Shown here: in pieces, positions 31,724-40,462 of the stretch
How positions within the stretch are numbered: the stretch's first letter is position 1
Layout: every line of letters starts with the position of its first letter
Assembly: GCF_051859125.1 (NCBI RefSeq)
Contig: NZ_JBHYGG010000035.1
Coordinates: 1-64,000 of the forward strand
Direction of reading: 5' to 3'
DNA from: Gemmata sp051859125
GTDB taxonomy: Bacteria; Planctomycetota; Planctomycetia; Gemmatales; Gemmataceae
Length of the DNA stretch: 64,000 bases
Notes under the pieces: generated by a model
What the model saw: the letters and a program-made list of their open reading frames with translations, nothing else
Told to the model about the DNA's origin: nothing
Databases searched by the model: none
Made by a program: the position numbers and the translations under genes

Positions 31724-33256
31724 ATGTCCGACGCCTCCGACACCCGCCGCACCGTGTACCTGCTGCTGACGGCGGTGGCGGTCGCCGCCGCGGCGGCCCG
31801 CGTGTTCGGGGCCGAGAACCTGTTCGAGCCGAGCCGGTACACGCCGCCGGCCGACGGGTACACGGCGAATGCGCCCGACCCGCCGCGCGCGTGGCCCGCG
31901 ACGCGCCCCGACCCCACGCCGATGTTCAGCTCGAACGACCGCTCGCGGTTCGCCACGATCCGCGCACTCGTCGACGAGGGAACCTACGCGATCGGCCGCC
32001 GGGTGTACCCCGACGGCGAAGATCCGAAGCGGTTCAAGGATGAGGGGATTGTCGCCGAGCCGCAGTACAAGAGCCTCGACATCGTGCTGCGGCCGCTGGG
32101 CGACGGCGCGACCGGACCGCAGACCCGCGAGTTCTACAGCAGCAAGCCGCCGCTCATGCCGACGCTCCTCGCCGGGGAGTATTGGTTCCTGAAGAAGGTG
32201 TTCGGCCTCGACATCGTCCGCGACCGGTTCGTCGTGATGCCGCTCATCGTGTTCACCGTGAACGTGCTGCCGTTCGCGGTGTACCTCGTGCTGCTCGCGC
32301 GCCTCGTCGAGGGTGCGGGGAAGACCGACTTCGGCCGCATCCTCGCGTTCACGACCGGGGCCGTCGGCACGTTCCTCGTCACATTCTCGGGCACGCTGAA
32401 CAACCACTCGCCGGCCGCGTTCTGCGTGCTGTTCGCCGCGTACCCGCTGGTGCGAGCGCTGCAAGAGAAGCGCGACATGCCGCCCGCGGGCTACCTGTGC
32501 TGCGGGTTCTTCGCGAGCTTCGCGGCGACGTTCGACCTGCCGGCGGCGGCGCTGCTCGCGGCCCTCGGGCTCCCGCTGCTCGTCGCGCGCACCCGCAACA
32601 CGCTGCTGTTCTTCGTGCCGGGCGCGATCCTGCCGCTGCTGGCGCTCTTGGCGTGCAACGCGGCGGCGATGGGGCAACTGATGCCGGCGTACAGCGAGTT
32701 CGGCGGGCCGTGGTACAACTTCGTTGGGAGCCACTGGGCGAAGCGCGGGACGCCGCTCGCGAAGGGGATCGACTTCAACGAGGAGCCGACGGCGGTCTAC
32801 GCCTTCCACCTGCTCTTCGGGCACCACGGGTGGTTCAGCCTGACGCCGGTGTGGTTCCTTTCGCTCGGGGCGCTCGTGGGGCTCGGCATCCGCAGCGCCG
32901 CCGACGTGCGGAAGATGTTCGCGAAGCCGGCCGGCACCGGGTGGACGCCCGAGGTGTTCGCGGCAATGACGCTGGTGGTGTCGGTGACGGTGTTCGCGTT
33001 CTACCTGACCCGCACGCAGAGCTACAACTACGGGGGGAACACGAGCGGCCCGCGGTGGCTGTTCTGGCTGATCCCGCTGTGGGTGCTCGCGGTCCCGCCC
33101 GCGGCCGACCGGCTCGCGACCTCGCGGGGCGGCCGCGGACTGTGCGCCGTGCTGCTGACGTTCTCCGTGTTCGCGGTGTTCTACCCGGCGGCCAACCCGT
33201 GGCGGAACCCGTGGGTGCTGTCGCTGCTCGAATACACCGGGGTCAAGCGGTACTGA
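31724..33256 (+). CDS. Polytopic membrane protein, probable GT-C-like glycosyltransferase
   Basis: A 510-residue protein with a first membrane helix at about 9-29, a periplasmic segment, then about nine or ten hydrophobic helices. Acidic residues and SSKPPLMPTLLAGEYWFLKK in the first loop resemble PMT/ArnT-type GT-C enzymes, where early-loop acidic residues activate the acceptor. The assignment rests on topology and on the neighbouring DPM1-like gene. The donor would then be the lipid-linked sugar made by that neighbour. The ATG at 31724 begins the first helix region. Confidence 0.6.
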   Translation: MSDASDTRRTVYLLLTAVAVAAAAARVFGAENLFEPSRYTPPADGYTANAPDPPRAWPATRPDPTPMFSSNDRSRFATIRALVDEGTYAIGRRVYPDGEDPKRFKDEGIVAEPQYKSLDIVLRPLGDGATGPQTREFYSSKPPLMPTLLAGEYWFLKKVFGLDIVRDRFVVMPLIVFTVNVLPFAVYLVLLARLVEGAGKTDFGRILAFTTGAVGTFLVTFSGTLNNHSPAAFCVLFAAYPLVRALQEKRDMPPAGYLCCGFFASFAATFDLPAAALLAALGLPLLVARTRNTLLFFVPGAILPLLALLACNAAAMGQLMPAYSEFGGPWYNFVGSHWAKRGTPLAKGIDFNEEPTAVYAFHLLFGHHGWFSLTPVWFLSLGALVGLGIRSAADVRKMFAKPAGTGWTPEVFAAMTLVVSVTVFAFYLTRTQSYNYGGNTSGPRWLFWLIPLWVLAVPPAADRLATSRGGRGLCAVLLTFSVFAVFYPAANPWRNPWVLSLLEYTGVKRY

Positions 33257-33259
33257 ACC

Positions 33260-34405
33260 ATGCCCGACCAACCTCCCGCCGACGCACCGCCGCTCGTGAC
33301 CCGGGTCGAGCCCCCTGCCTCGGCCCCGCAGAATCCGCGGCCCGGGTTCTGGGGTGCGGTGCTGTGGTGCGGGTTCTTCCTCGCCGTGCAACTCGGCAGT
33401 GCCATCGCGATGATCGTCGCGTTCCTCGGCGTCGCGGCCGCCCGGAGCGACGACGCGGGGAAGTTCCTCAACGACCAACTCGCGGGGTTCGTCAGCGCCG
33501 CGGCCAAGGCCGGCCCGAACGACCCGCCGCGGCCGCCGGTGCCGACCGAGATCGCGCAGTCGCTCGCCTACGGGATGCTCGCCGCACAGGTCGCGTCGGT
33601 CGGCGCGATCCTGCTCGTCGTCCCGCGGGTGGTCGGCCGCGACTGGAAGCGGCAGATCGGCGTCCGCACGCCGGCCGGGCTTCACGTGTTCCTCGCGGTC
33701 CTCGTCGTCCCCGCGTTCATGCTCCTGGCCGAGGGGATTCAGGAGTTGTTCCTGCGGCTCACGGGGATCACCCGCCCGGCGGCGAACGAGGCGCTGAACG
33801 GCACCTTCGCCACGGTGCCGCTGGTCGTCACGCTGCTGGCGGTCGCGGTCGGCCCGGGGGTGGTCGAGGAGTTCTGGTGCCGCGGGTTCCTCGGCCGCGG
33901 GCTGTGCGCTCGATACGGACTGCGCTGGGGCGTGCTCGCAACGTCCGTGCTGTTCGGCCTGCTCCACATGGACCCGTCGCTGGTGTTCATCACCGGCCTG
34001 ATGGGCGCGTACTTGCACTTCCTGTTCCTCGCCTCGCGCTCGATCTGGGTGCCGGTCGTCCTCCACCTCCTGAACAACGGGCTGACGATCTTCGCCCTGC
34101 TGAACCCGGCGCTCCGGGCCGCGGGTGCGGCGCTCCAGGAGGACAAGCCGGGTTACCGTGCGGTCATCGACATCGCGGCGCTCGGGCTGATCGTGTTCGT
34201 GAGCGTTGCCCTGTGGACGAGCCGGGCGAAGCTGAGCGACGACGCGACCGCGTCCGGGTGGGCGCCCGAGTACCCCGGCGTCTCGGCCCCGCCGCCGGAA
34301 GCGCAGCGGCGAACCGAGTACGGTGAGGTGAGCCCCGCGGCGATGTTCCTGGCGCTCGGCTCGTTCGGGGTCCTGGCGTACCTGCTGTCGCAGTACGCCC
34401 CGTGA
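33260..34405 (+). CDS. CPBP-family intramembrane glutamic metalloprotease (CAAX-like)
   Basis: A 381-residue protein with multiple transmembrane helices. The ABI/CPBP motifs are clear: VVEEFWCRGFL (EExxxR, near 205-215), FGLLHMDPS (FxxxH) and HLLNN (near 270-275), which together form the membrane-embedded active site of Rce1-like proteases. There is a Pro-rich N-terminus and a C-terminal extra helix. It begins 3 bases after the preceding gene and is probably co-transcribed with the sugar-transfer genes. The substrate is unknown; such proteins are often linked to peptide processing or self-immunity, but no bacteriocin is visible here. Confidence 0.87.
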   Translation: MPDQPPADAPPLVTRVEPPASAPQNPRPGFWGAVLWCGFFLAVQLGSAIAMIVAFLGVAAARSDDAGKFLNDQLAGFVSAAAKAGPNDPPRPPVPTEIAQSLAYGMLAAQVASVGAILLVVPRVVGRDWKRQIGVRTPAGLHVFLAVLVVPAFMLLAEGIQELFLRLTGITRPAANEALNGTFATVPLVVTLLAVAVGPGVVEEFWCRGFLGRGLCARYGLRWGVLATSVLFGLLHMDPSLVFITGLMGAYLHFLFLASRSIWVPVVLHLLNNGLTIFALLNPALRAAGAALQEDKPGYRAVIDIAALGLIVFVSVALWTSRAKLSDDATASGWAPEYPGVSAPPPEAQRRTEYGEVSPAAMFLALGSFGVLAYLLSQYAP

Positions 34406-34445
34406 CGTCGCGTCGACCTCTCACCGGATCTGTTGGGTTCGTGTT

Positions 34446-34509
34446 GGTCCGAGCCCGAGCGCCGAGCGAGGGTTCACGTGGACCCTCGCTCGGCGCTCGG
34501 GCTCGGACC
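34446..34509. repeat. Perfect palindrome, family B (left of the DUF1559 gene)
   Basis: GGTCCGAGCCCGAGCGCCGA then GCGAGGGT (34446-34473) pairs perfectly with 34482-34509. The arms are virtually the same sequence as those at 35681-35745. It lies in the 316-base gap before the DUF1559 gene, and nothing else recognisable is in that gap. Confidence 0.93.
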
Positions 34510-34721
34510 CGTCCACCACGGTTCCGGCTCAACCGGACGTGGTATCACGCCCGCGTCATCACTTCTCGGGTACGCTCGGGACCGGTGGGCGGAAAATGCG
34601 CTCCTTCGCTCTCGCGTTCGCACCGCCCTCAGCTAGAATCGGGGCGCTGCCCGACCGCCGCCCCAACTCAGGGGCGGCCCCGCACACCGCCGGTCGTCCT
34701 CTCTCTTCCGGGGTTAGTCAC

Positions 34722-35636
34722 ATGATCCGCCGTCCCAGGTCCGCGTTCACCCTCATCGAGTTGTTGGTCGTCATCGCCATTATTGCGATCCTCATTGGCT
34801 TGCTCCTCCCCGCCGTGCAGAAGGTCCGCGAGGCCGCGGCCCGCACCAAGTGCAACAACAACCTCAAGCAGTGGGCGCTGGCGGCCCACGGCGCGAACGA
34901 CGCGATCGGGCGGCTCCCCCCGCAGATGGGCTCGTTCGCCGGGGCGCACGGGTCGGTCTTCTGGCACCTGCTCCCCTACGTCGAGCAGAAGGCGCTGTGG
35001 GACGTGGTGCCGTTCAACACCACCCGCAACGAGAAGGTGCCGACCACCTACGTGAACGACCCGTCGGCGATCACGATCCTCCCGGTGGTCCGGTGCCCGT
35101 CGGACCCGAGCCTGCCGCAGGCGAAGCTCCGTATGTACTGGGAGGCCGGGAGCTACGCCGGGAACTACCAGGTGTTCGGGACGGCCCCGGCCGTCCCGGG
35201 CGCGGCGACGTGCGACAACGTGGGGTACGAACTGAACGGCAAGGCCCGCCTCCCGACGACGTTCGCCGACGGCACGTCAAGCACAATCATGTTCGCGGAG
35301 AAGCTCGGGTACTGCGGCGACATCGCCGGGACGATCGGGAACTTCACCGTCGGCGGCAAGCCGGGCGGGAACGCGTGGTCGCGATGGGACTGCGTGGACA
35401 ACTGGGACCCGGTGTTCGCGCTGTGGCAGACCGGGGCCGCGTCGATGTTCCAGGTGAACCCGAAGTGGGACCAGGCGGCGTGCGACTACCGCGTGGCGTC
35501 CACCGCCCACACGGGCGGGATGATGGCCGCGTTCGGCGACGGGAGCGTGCGGAGCCTGGCCGGGGCGATCGACCCCGCGACCGTGTGGTGGCCGCTCGTC
35601 ACCCCCGCCGGCGGCGAAGTGGTGGGGAACTACTGA
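34722..35636 (+). CDS. DUF1559 prepilin-like protein
   Basis: A 304-residue type IV pilin-like protein typical of planctomycetes. The short basic leader and processing region MIRRPRSAFTLIELLVVIAI contains the prepilin peptidase site before Phe, the conserved Glu5 of the mature protein and the hydrophobic helix. The DUF1559 domain follows, with AARTKCNNNLKQWALAAHGA and the C-terminal HTGGMMAAFGDGSVRSLAG motif. It is probably exported through a type II/IV-pilus-like machinery and assembled at the cell surface. The gene is bracketed by two copies of one palindrome family. Confidence 0.93.
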   Translation: MIRRPRSAFTLIELLVVIAIIAILIGLLLPAVQKVREAAARTKCNNNLKQWALAAHGANDAIGRLPPQMGSFAGAHGSVFWHLLPYVEQKALWDVVPFNTTRNEKVPTTYVNDPSAITILPVVRCPSDPSLPQAKLRMYWEAGSYAGNYQVFGTAPAVPGAATCDNVGYELNGKARLPTTFADGTSSTIMFAEKLGYCGDIAGTIGNFTVGGKPGGNAWSRWDCVDNWDPVFALWQTGAASMFQVNPKWDQAACDYRVASTAHTGGMMAAFGDGSVRSLAGAIDPATVWWPLVTPAGGEVVGNY

Positions 35637-35680
35637 CGCCCGATACGGTGTGCAGGTCGCAAGGTTCCAAGAGCGGCCCT

Positions 35681-35745
35681 GGTCCGAGCCCGAGCGCCGA
35701 GCGAGGGGTGAGCGTGACCCCTCGCTCGGCGCTCGGGCTCGGACC
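35681..35745. repeat. Perfect palindrome, family B (right of the DUF1559 gene)
   Basis: Perfect 29-base arms (35681-35709 and 35717-35745) around GAGCGTG. The outer 27 bases of each arm are identical to those of the copy at 34446-34509. Confidence 0.93.
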
Positions 35746-35922
35746 AGACCAGTAGACAGGAATCCGGTGGCCCCGGGACGAGTCCGGCGGGGTTCGCCCC
35801 GCGTCAGAAGTCTCGGGGCCGGTTGGAGCCGCGCGGGCCGGAAAGCCGGTATCGGTGTTGCCCGAAATGGTGTTCCCGCTCTATCGTAGAGTGAGACTCG
35901 TTCCACCGGCACCCGACGGCTC

Positions 35923-37875
35923 ATGTCGAAGCTCCCCAGCGCGTTCCTCGTCGCCCGAAAGGACGACGGGTTCGGTGACGTGTACCCGCTCCAGCTCGGG
36001 ACGCGGTACCGCATGGGCCGTTCGCCCGCGAACAAGCTCGCGCTCCAGGACGACCTGTGCAGCCGCGAGCACGCCGAGGTGTACCCGGACGCCAACGGGT
36101 GGTTCGTCCGCGACCTCGGGAGCCTGAACGGGACGCACGTCAACGGCGAGCCGGTCCGGGCCGAGCGGTCGCTCCGGCCGCTCGACGAGATCCGCGTCGG
36201 GCGCACCAAGCTGGTGTTCGTCGAGCAGCTCTCGCAGCTCCCCCACGCGGCCGGCGGCGACGGCGACGGCCCCGACCGGACCGACGGCCTCGTCATCCGC
36301 AAGCGGCTCGGGACCACCCGGTACCAGCCCGACCCGACCATTCAGATGGAGGACGAGACGGTCGCCGACCAGCAGCGGATCCAGCCGCAGCAGGCGATCT
36401 CGGTGCTGTACCGCCTCGCGCTCGACATGGCCGGCGCGCGGGACCTCAACGAGCTGTGCGAGCTGGTGGTGGACGCGATCTTCCGGGCGACCCCGGCCGA
36501 GGTCGTCGCCGTGCTGGCCCTGAGGGACAACAAGGACCCCGAGCCGGTCGTGTACCGGACCCGCGGGATCGGCACCCGGACGTACCACAAGGTGTCGAGC
36601 TTCGTGAGCCACGAGGTGCTCGACTCGAAGCACGCGGTCCTCGCCGCGAACGTCGCCGAGAGCGCCGCGCTGAAGAACCGCGACAGCCTCACCGAGCTGC
36701 AGATCTCGAGCCTGATCTGCGCCCCGGTGACGTTCGGGGACCAGTTCGTCGGCCTGCTGCACCTGTACCGGGCGCACCCGGCGGTGCCGCTGAACGCCGA
36801 CGACCTGGAGTTCACCCTCGCGGTCGCCCGGCAGCTCGGGGCCGTGTGGCACCGGCTCCGGACCGAGTCGTCGCTGACCGCCGAGGTCCGCAGCCTCAAG
36901 GACCTGCTCCGGGTCGAGTCCGAGCTCGTGGGCGAGAGCCCGGCGCTGGCGGTCGTGGCCACGCAGGTCGGCCGCGTCGCAGAGACCAAGGCGACGGTGC
37001 TGATCCGCGGGGAGAGCGGCAGCGGCAAGGAACTCGTCGCCCGCGCGATCCACCAGAGCAGCCCGCGGCGGGACCGCCCGTTCGTGTGCCTGAACTGCGC
37101 CGCACTCACCGAGTCGCTGCTGGAGAGCGAGCTGTTCGGCCACGAGAAGGGCGCGTTCACCGGCGCGACCGAGCGGATGATCGGGAAGTTCGAGGCCGCC
37201 GACCAGGGGACCATCTTCCTCGACGAGATCGGGGAGATGTCGCTGCCCACGCAGGCCAAGTTCCTCCGGGTGCTGGAGGGGCACCCGTTCGAGCGGGTCG
37301 GCGGGAACGTGGCGATCAAGGCCGACGTCCGCGTGGTCGCCGCCACCAACCGCCCGCTCGAGGACGCGGTCCGGGGCGGCGCGTTCCGCCGCGACCTGTT
37401 CTTCCGCCTGCAAGTCGTTCAACTCGACGTGCCGCCGCTCCGGGACCGCGCCGCCGACGTGCCGCTCCTGGCCGACCACTTCCTGAAGCGGTTCGTCCGC
37501 GAGACCGGCCGCAAGATCCGCGGGTTCACGCCCGCGGCGCTGGACAAGCTCCGGGGGCACCGCTGGCCCGGGAACGTGCGGGAGCTGAAGAACGTAATCG
37601 AGCGGGCGGTGGCCCTCGGCTCCGGCCCGCTCGTCGACGTCGCGGACGTATGGCTGTCGGAGGTGGACCTGAGCGTGTTCAGCGACCCCGAGAAGACGAC
37701 CCCGGCCGCCGGGCACGGCGCGTTCAAGCCCGTCTCGCTGGAGGAGATCGAGAAGGCGCACATCCTGGAGACGCTGAAGTACACGGACTGGAACAAGTCG
37801 CAGGCCGCCGCGATCCTCGGCATCGAGCGCTCGACCCTCGACCGCAAGATCAAGAGCTACGGACTGGTGAAGTAG
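35923..37875 (+). CDS. FHA-GAF-AAA+ sigma-54 transcription activator with Fis-type HTH
   Basis: A 650-residue regulator. The FHA domain (about 20-105: GRSPANKLALQDDLCSREHA; GSLNGTHVNG) reads phosphothreonine signals. A GAF domain spans about 160-310. The sigma-54 AAA+ domain (about 335-570) has Walker A GESGSGKE (363-370), the sigma-54-contacting GAFTGA loop (410-415) and Walker B GTIFLDEIGE. The Fis-type HTH at the C-terminus (DWNKSQAAAILGIERSTLDR) binds an upstream enhancer. It should drive sigma-54-dependent genes in response to a Ser/Thr kinase signal and a small ligand. The intact GAFTGA implies true sigma-54 dependence. Confidence 0.94.
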   Translation: MSKLPSAFLVARKDDGFGDVYPLQLGTRYRMGRSPANKLALQDDLCSREHAEVYPDANGWFVRDLGSLNGTHVNGEPVRAERSLRPLDEIRVGRTKLVFVEQLSQLPHAAGGDGDGPDRTDGLVIRKRLGTTRYQPDPTIQMEDETVADQQRIQPQQAISVLYRLALDMAGARDLNELCELVVDAIFRATPAEVVAVLALRDNKDPEPVVYRTRGIGTRTYHKVSSFVSHEVLDSKHAVLAANVAESAALKNRDSLTELQISSLICAPVTFGDQFVGLLHLYRAHPAVPLNADDLEFTLAVARQLGAVWHRLRTESSLTAEVRSLKDLLRVESELVGESPALAVVATQVGRVAETKATVLIRGESGSGKELVARAIHQSSPRRDRPFVCLNCAALTESLLESELFGHEKGAFTGATERMIGKFEAADQGTIFLDEIGEMSLPTQAKFLRVLEGHPFERVGGNVAIKADVRVVAATNRPLEDAVRGGAFRRDLFFRLQVVQLDVPPLRDRAADVPLLADHFLKRFVRETGRKIRGFTPAALDKLRGHRWPGNVRELKNVIERAVALGSGPLVDVADVWLSEVDLSVFSDPEKTTPAAGHGAFKPVSLEEIEKAHILETLKYTDWNKSQAAAILGIERSTLDRKIKSYGLVK

Positions 37876-37896
37876 TCGAGCCTCACGGGGGCCACT

Positions 37897-38301
37897 GTGG
37901 CGAGGCTAAAACTACCGGCCGGCGCGGAAGCCGGATACCGCCTGGAGCATCGCGACGCCTTTGAGTGGACCTTCACCATTCACGTTTACGGGCGTGGACG
38001 CGATGGGTGGTTTGTCGCCTCCCGGCGTGACGCAGTATCACTCGACAGCGGCCACCAGTACCTGACGTCCGGCACTTGGCTGATGCTGACCGATTTCATC
38101 GGCAGAAGTGGCTTCTGGGGTTTTCCTGAGACGGTTCCCGAGCATGCGGACCGTGTTGTGGATGATGGCGATTGGATGACGCTCACGGGTCGAGACGGCG
38201 AGCGCCACCACGAGGTCCGGCGGTTCGTTTGGCGGGAGCCAGAACTGGATCGACTGCACGAGTGGCTACGTCGGATCTCTGGCCTATTTCCCTCCGCGTA
38301 G
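37897..38301 (+). CDS. Hypothetical protein of 134 residues
   Basis: A small acidic/aromatic soluble protein with no signal peptide or membrane segment (for example EWTFTIHVYGRGRDGWFVAS; RRFVWREPELDRLHEWLRRI). It starts with GTG 21 bases after the sigma-54 activator stop. Its codon use is less GC-biased than its neighbours, and its end overlaps the convergent pseudouridine synthase gene by 18 bases. I do not recognise a family; late acquisition is possible but unproven. Confidence 0.65.
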   Translation: MARLKLPAGAEAGYRLEHRDAFEWTFTIHVYGRGRDGWFVASRRDAVSLDSGHQYLTSGTWLMLTDFIGRSGFWGFPETVPEHADRVVDDGDWMTLTGRDGERHHEVRRFVWREPELDRLHEWLRRISGLFPSA

Positions 38302-39255
38302 CCTCTCCACGAACTTCATCAGGTCGGCCGGCATCGGCATCGCCCAGTGCAGCGTCGCGCCGCTCGCCGGGTGGGTGAAGCCGAGTTCGGTCGCGTGCAG
38401 GGCCAGCCGCGGCGCGCCGCTCGTGTCGTCGAACACCGAGCCGTCACGCCGCTTCGTGTACACCTTGTCGCCGCACACCGGGTGCCCGGACTCCGACAGG
38501 TGGATGCGGATCTGGTGGGTGCGGCCCGTCTCCAGCCGGCACGACAGCAGCGTGTACCCCGGCAGCCGCTCCTCGACCGTGACGTGCGTGGTCGCCACCT
38601 TACCAACATCCGGCATGGACGTACTGCCGCGGCGGCCGTCCCCGCGGTCCGGGACGAGGCTCGACGTGATCGTGCGGGCGGTCATGACGCCCGGCACCAC
38701 GGTGAGGTAGCGGCGGACGACGGTGTGCTTGCGGAACTGGAGCCCGAGCTCCCGCTCGGCCAGCACCGACCGGGCGAACGACACGAGGCCGCTCGTCTCC
38801 TTGTCGAGCCGGTGGACGATCCGCAGCCGCGGGATGTCGTTCGACGAGCGGCCGAGTTGCTTGGCGATCGCCCACTGCGTGAGGTCTTCAAGCGTCGGGT
38901 CGAGTTCGCGGCGCTGCTCGGACCACTCGAGTTCCGCGGGGTGGCGGACCGTGTTGACGCCCGCCGGCTTCTCGACGACGACGACGTGGTCGTCGAGGTG
39001 GCGGACGACGAGGCGGTCCGGGTGCGCGACGCGGGGCAGCGGCTTCGGGTGGTCGAACAGGACGATGACCTCGTCCTCCTTGAGGCGGCGGGCGTCGTCG
39101 GAGCACACGGCGTCGCCGACCTTGACGCGCCGCGCGGCGATGAGCTTGCGGACCTCGCCCCACGACGGGCCGCCGAGCCGCGACCGCAGCACCTTGGCGA
39201 GCGTGTGGCCGGCTTCCTGGGGGGACACGGTGAACGGGGGGAGCGTTGCGGACAT
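38284..39255 (-). CDS. RluA-family pseudouridine synthase
   Basis: RNA pseudouridine synthase of 323 residues. An N-terminal S4-like RNA-binding region (about 15-70: TLAKVLRSRLGGPSWGEVRK) precedes the catalytic domain, where Asp151 in HRLDKETSG attacks the target uridine. Other conserved blocks are VVVVEKPAGVNTVRHP and LETGRTHQIRIHL. Motifs do not tell RluC, RluD and related specificities apart, so 23S rRNA is a likely but unproven target. The ATG at 39255 begins the S4 region; the longer frame is not conserved. It follows the small 108-residue gene by five bases. Confidence 0.9.
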   Translation of the reverse strand: MSATLPPFTVSPQEAGHTLAKVLRSRLGGPSWGEVRKLIAARRVKVGDAVCSDDARRLKEDEVIVLFDHPKPLPRVAHPDRLVVRHLDDHVVVVEKPAGVNTVRHPAELEWSEQRRELDPTLEDLTQWAIAKQLGRSSNDIPRLRIVHRLDKETSGLVSFARSVLAERELGLQFRKHTVVRRYLTVVPGVMTARTITSSLVPDRGDGRRGSTSMPDVGKVATTHVTVEERLPGYTLLSCRLETGRTHQIRIHLSESGHPVCGDKVYTKRRDGSVFDDTSGAPRLALHATELGFTHPASGATLHWAMPMPADLMKFVERLRGGK

Positions 39256-39260
39256 CGGGG

Positions 39261-39587
39261 TCACTTCTTCAGGAACAGGACGGCCAGTTGGATGCCGAGG
39301 GTGAGGAGCGACCCGCCGAACAGGAGCCCGACCTGGAACACCCGCCGCGCGCTCTCGTCGCGCCACTTCTTCAACTCGGCGATCTGCTCCTGGAGCACCC
39401 CGAGTTGGACGAGCAGGGCGGGGACGTCCAGCGTCTCAAGCGTTGCCTCAAGTTTGGTCAAGCGGTCGCGGATCTCCAAAAGATTTGCGCGGCGAACCTC
39501 GTCCTTGATCCCGTCCAGGTGACTGATGAATTTGTTCAGTTCGATCTGGAGATCCCGAACAGCCTCCGTGAGCGATTTCGCGGCCAT
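39261..39587 (-). CDS. Coiled-coil protein with C-terminal membrane anchor
   Basis: A 108-residue protein: a heptad-rich helix from about 5 to 75 (LTEAVRDLQIELNKFISHLD; IRDRLTKLEATLETLD), then a single hydrophobic segment near the C-terminus (VFQVGLLFGGSLLTLGIQLA) and a terminal KK. It is probably a tail-anchored coiled-coil protein facing the cytoplasm. It is the last of three small genes in a row (158, 113 and 108 residues) leading into the pseudouridine synthase gene. No family recognised. Confidence 0.7.
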   Translation of the reverse strand: MAAKSLTEAVRDLQIELNKFISHLDGIKDEVRRANLLEIRDRLTKLEATLETLDVPALLVQLGVLQEQIAELKKWRDESARRVFQVGLLFGGSLLTLGIQLAVLFLKK

Positions 39588-39588
39588 C

Positions 39589-39930
39589 TCAGTCCTCCAA
39601 CTGGCTGATGAGTTCGTTGACTTTCCGCATCTGGCGGTGCGTCCTTTGTTGGAGGACGTCGTTCCAGAGCTGAACCAGCCGCAGTTCACGCATGTCGGCA
39701 GGTACGAGTTGGTTCGGCGCGAACCACTGGCCCCGCTTGTAGTCTTCGTCCTGGAGGTCCAGGCCGATGGTCGGCTCTCCGCTCGGTCCGGGCCTCAAGT
39801 GCCACCGCACCACGGCCTCGCTGTCCGCGTCGGTGTCCCGCGACGCCAGGAAGTCGGCGGCGGCGTCCAGAATGCGGACCAGATCGTCGCGGCCCTTCAG
39901 CGCGTCGTCGATGTGCTTCTCGACCTTCAT
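39589..39930 (-). CDS. Hypothetical 113-residue protein
   Basis: A soluble acidic protein with mixed helix and strand (KVEKHIDDALKGRDDLVRIL; SEAVVRWHLRPGPSGEPTIG). It starts with an ATG that overlaps the preceding gene's stop by four bases (ATGA), so translation is coupled. No catalytic or binding motif is visible. The middle part, with repeated acidic residues around DEDYKRGQWFAPNQL, might be a small binding domain. Confidence 0.7.
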   Translation of the reverse strand: MKVEKHIDDALKGRDDLVRILDAAADFLASRDTDADSEAVVRWHLRPGPSGEPTIGLDLQDEDYKRGQWFAPNQLVPADMRELRLVQLWNDVLQQRTHRQMRKVNELISQLED

Positions 39931-40403
39931 TTCGTGCCCTCCCCTTCCTCCTCATCATCGCCCTCGGCGTCGCCCACGTCCACGCCGGACCAGTCGTCGT
40001 CCGGGTCCGGGATGTCCATGTACGCGGTGCAGTGCGGGCACGTCTCGGTCGTCCCCATCGAGGCGGCCGGCCACTCGGACGTCTTCCCGCACTCCTCGCA
40101 CGCCGCGGTGACGGTGCCGGTGCGGGTCGCGCGCTTCTCGCGGAGCGCGTCCAGCTTCGCACGCGCGATCGCGGTGCCGAGCACCTCGCGGGCCTGCTCG
40201 GCCTGCTTCTCGTCCGCCACGCGGACCTCGATCCCGTCCGTGGTGACCATGTCGGCCCCGCCGAGGACCGGCTCGGGATCGGCCCTCGGCACCGGGGCCG
40301 CCAACTCGGCCGTGAGGCCCTCCTTGCTCAGGAGCGCCACCACCGCCTCGGCCACCTTCGGGCTGTCCGCGACGAACACGGTCAGCGGGTTGTCGTCTGC
40401 CAT
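39927..40403 (-). CDS. DUF2007-like protein with C-terminal zinc ribbon
   Basis: A 158-residue protein. The first 75 residues fit the DUF2007 putative signal-transducing domain (VFVADSPKVAEAVVALLSKE; DGIEVRVADEKQAEQAREVL). A zinc-ribbon-like segment follows with two CxxC pairs (CEECGKTSEW and CPHCTAYM), then an acidic tail. It is the first gene of the three small genes before the pseudouridine synthase gene, with ATGA overlap to the next. The function of DUF2007 is unknown. Confidence 0.78.
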   Translation of the reverse strand: MADDNPLTVFVADSPKVAEAVVALLSKEGLTAELAAPVPRADPEPVLGGADMVTTDGIEVRVADEKQAEQAREVLGTAIARAKLDALREKRATRTGTVTAACEECGKTSEWPAASMGTTETCPHCTAYMDIPDPDDDWSGVDVGDAEGDDEEEGEGTK

Positions 40404-40462
40404 TATCTCTCTCCGGCTCGGGTGGGCGGACATCGAACCGCGGTCGCGGTACTGCTCACCGG

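Noticed and set aside
33260..34405. Bacteriocin immunity or maturation system for the CPBP protease
   Set aside because: No precursor peptide or transporter next to it; the sugar-transfer context is stronger.
34446..35745. Composite transposon around the DUF1559 gene
   Set aside because: No transposase, and no target-site duplication seen; kept only as a hypothesis of a cassette.
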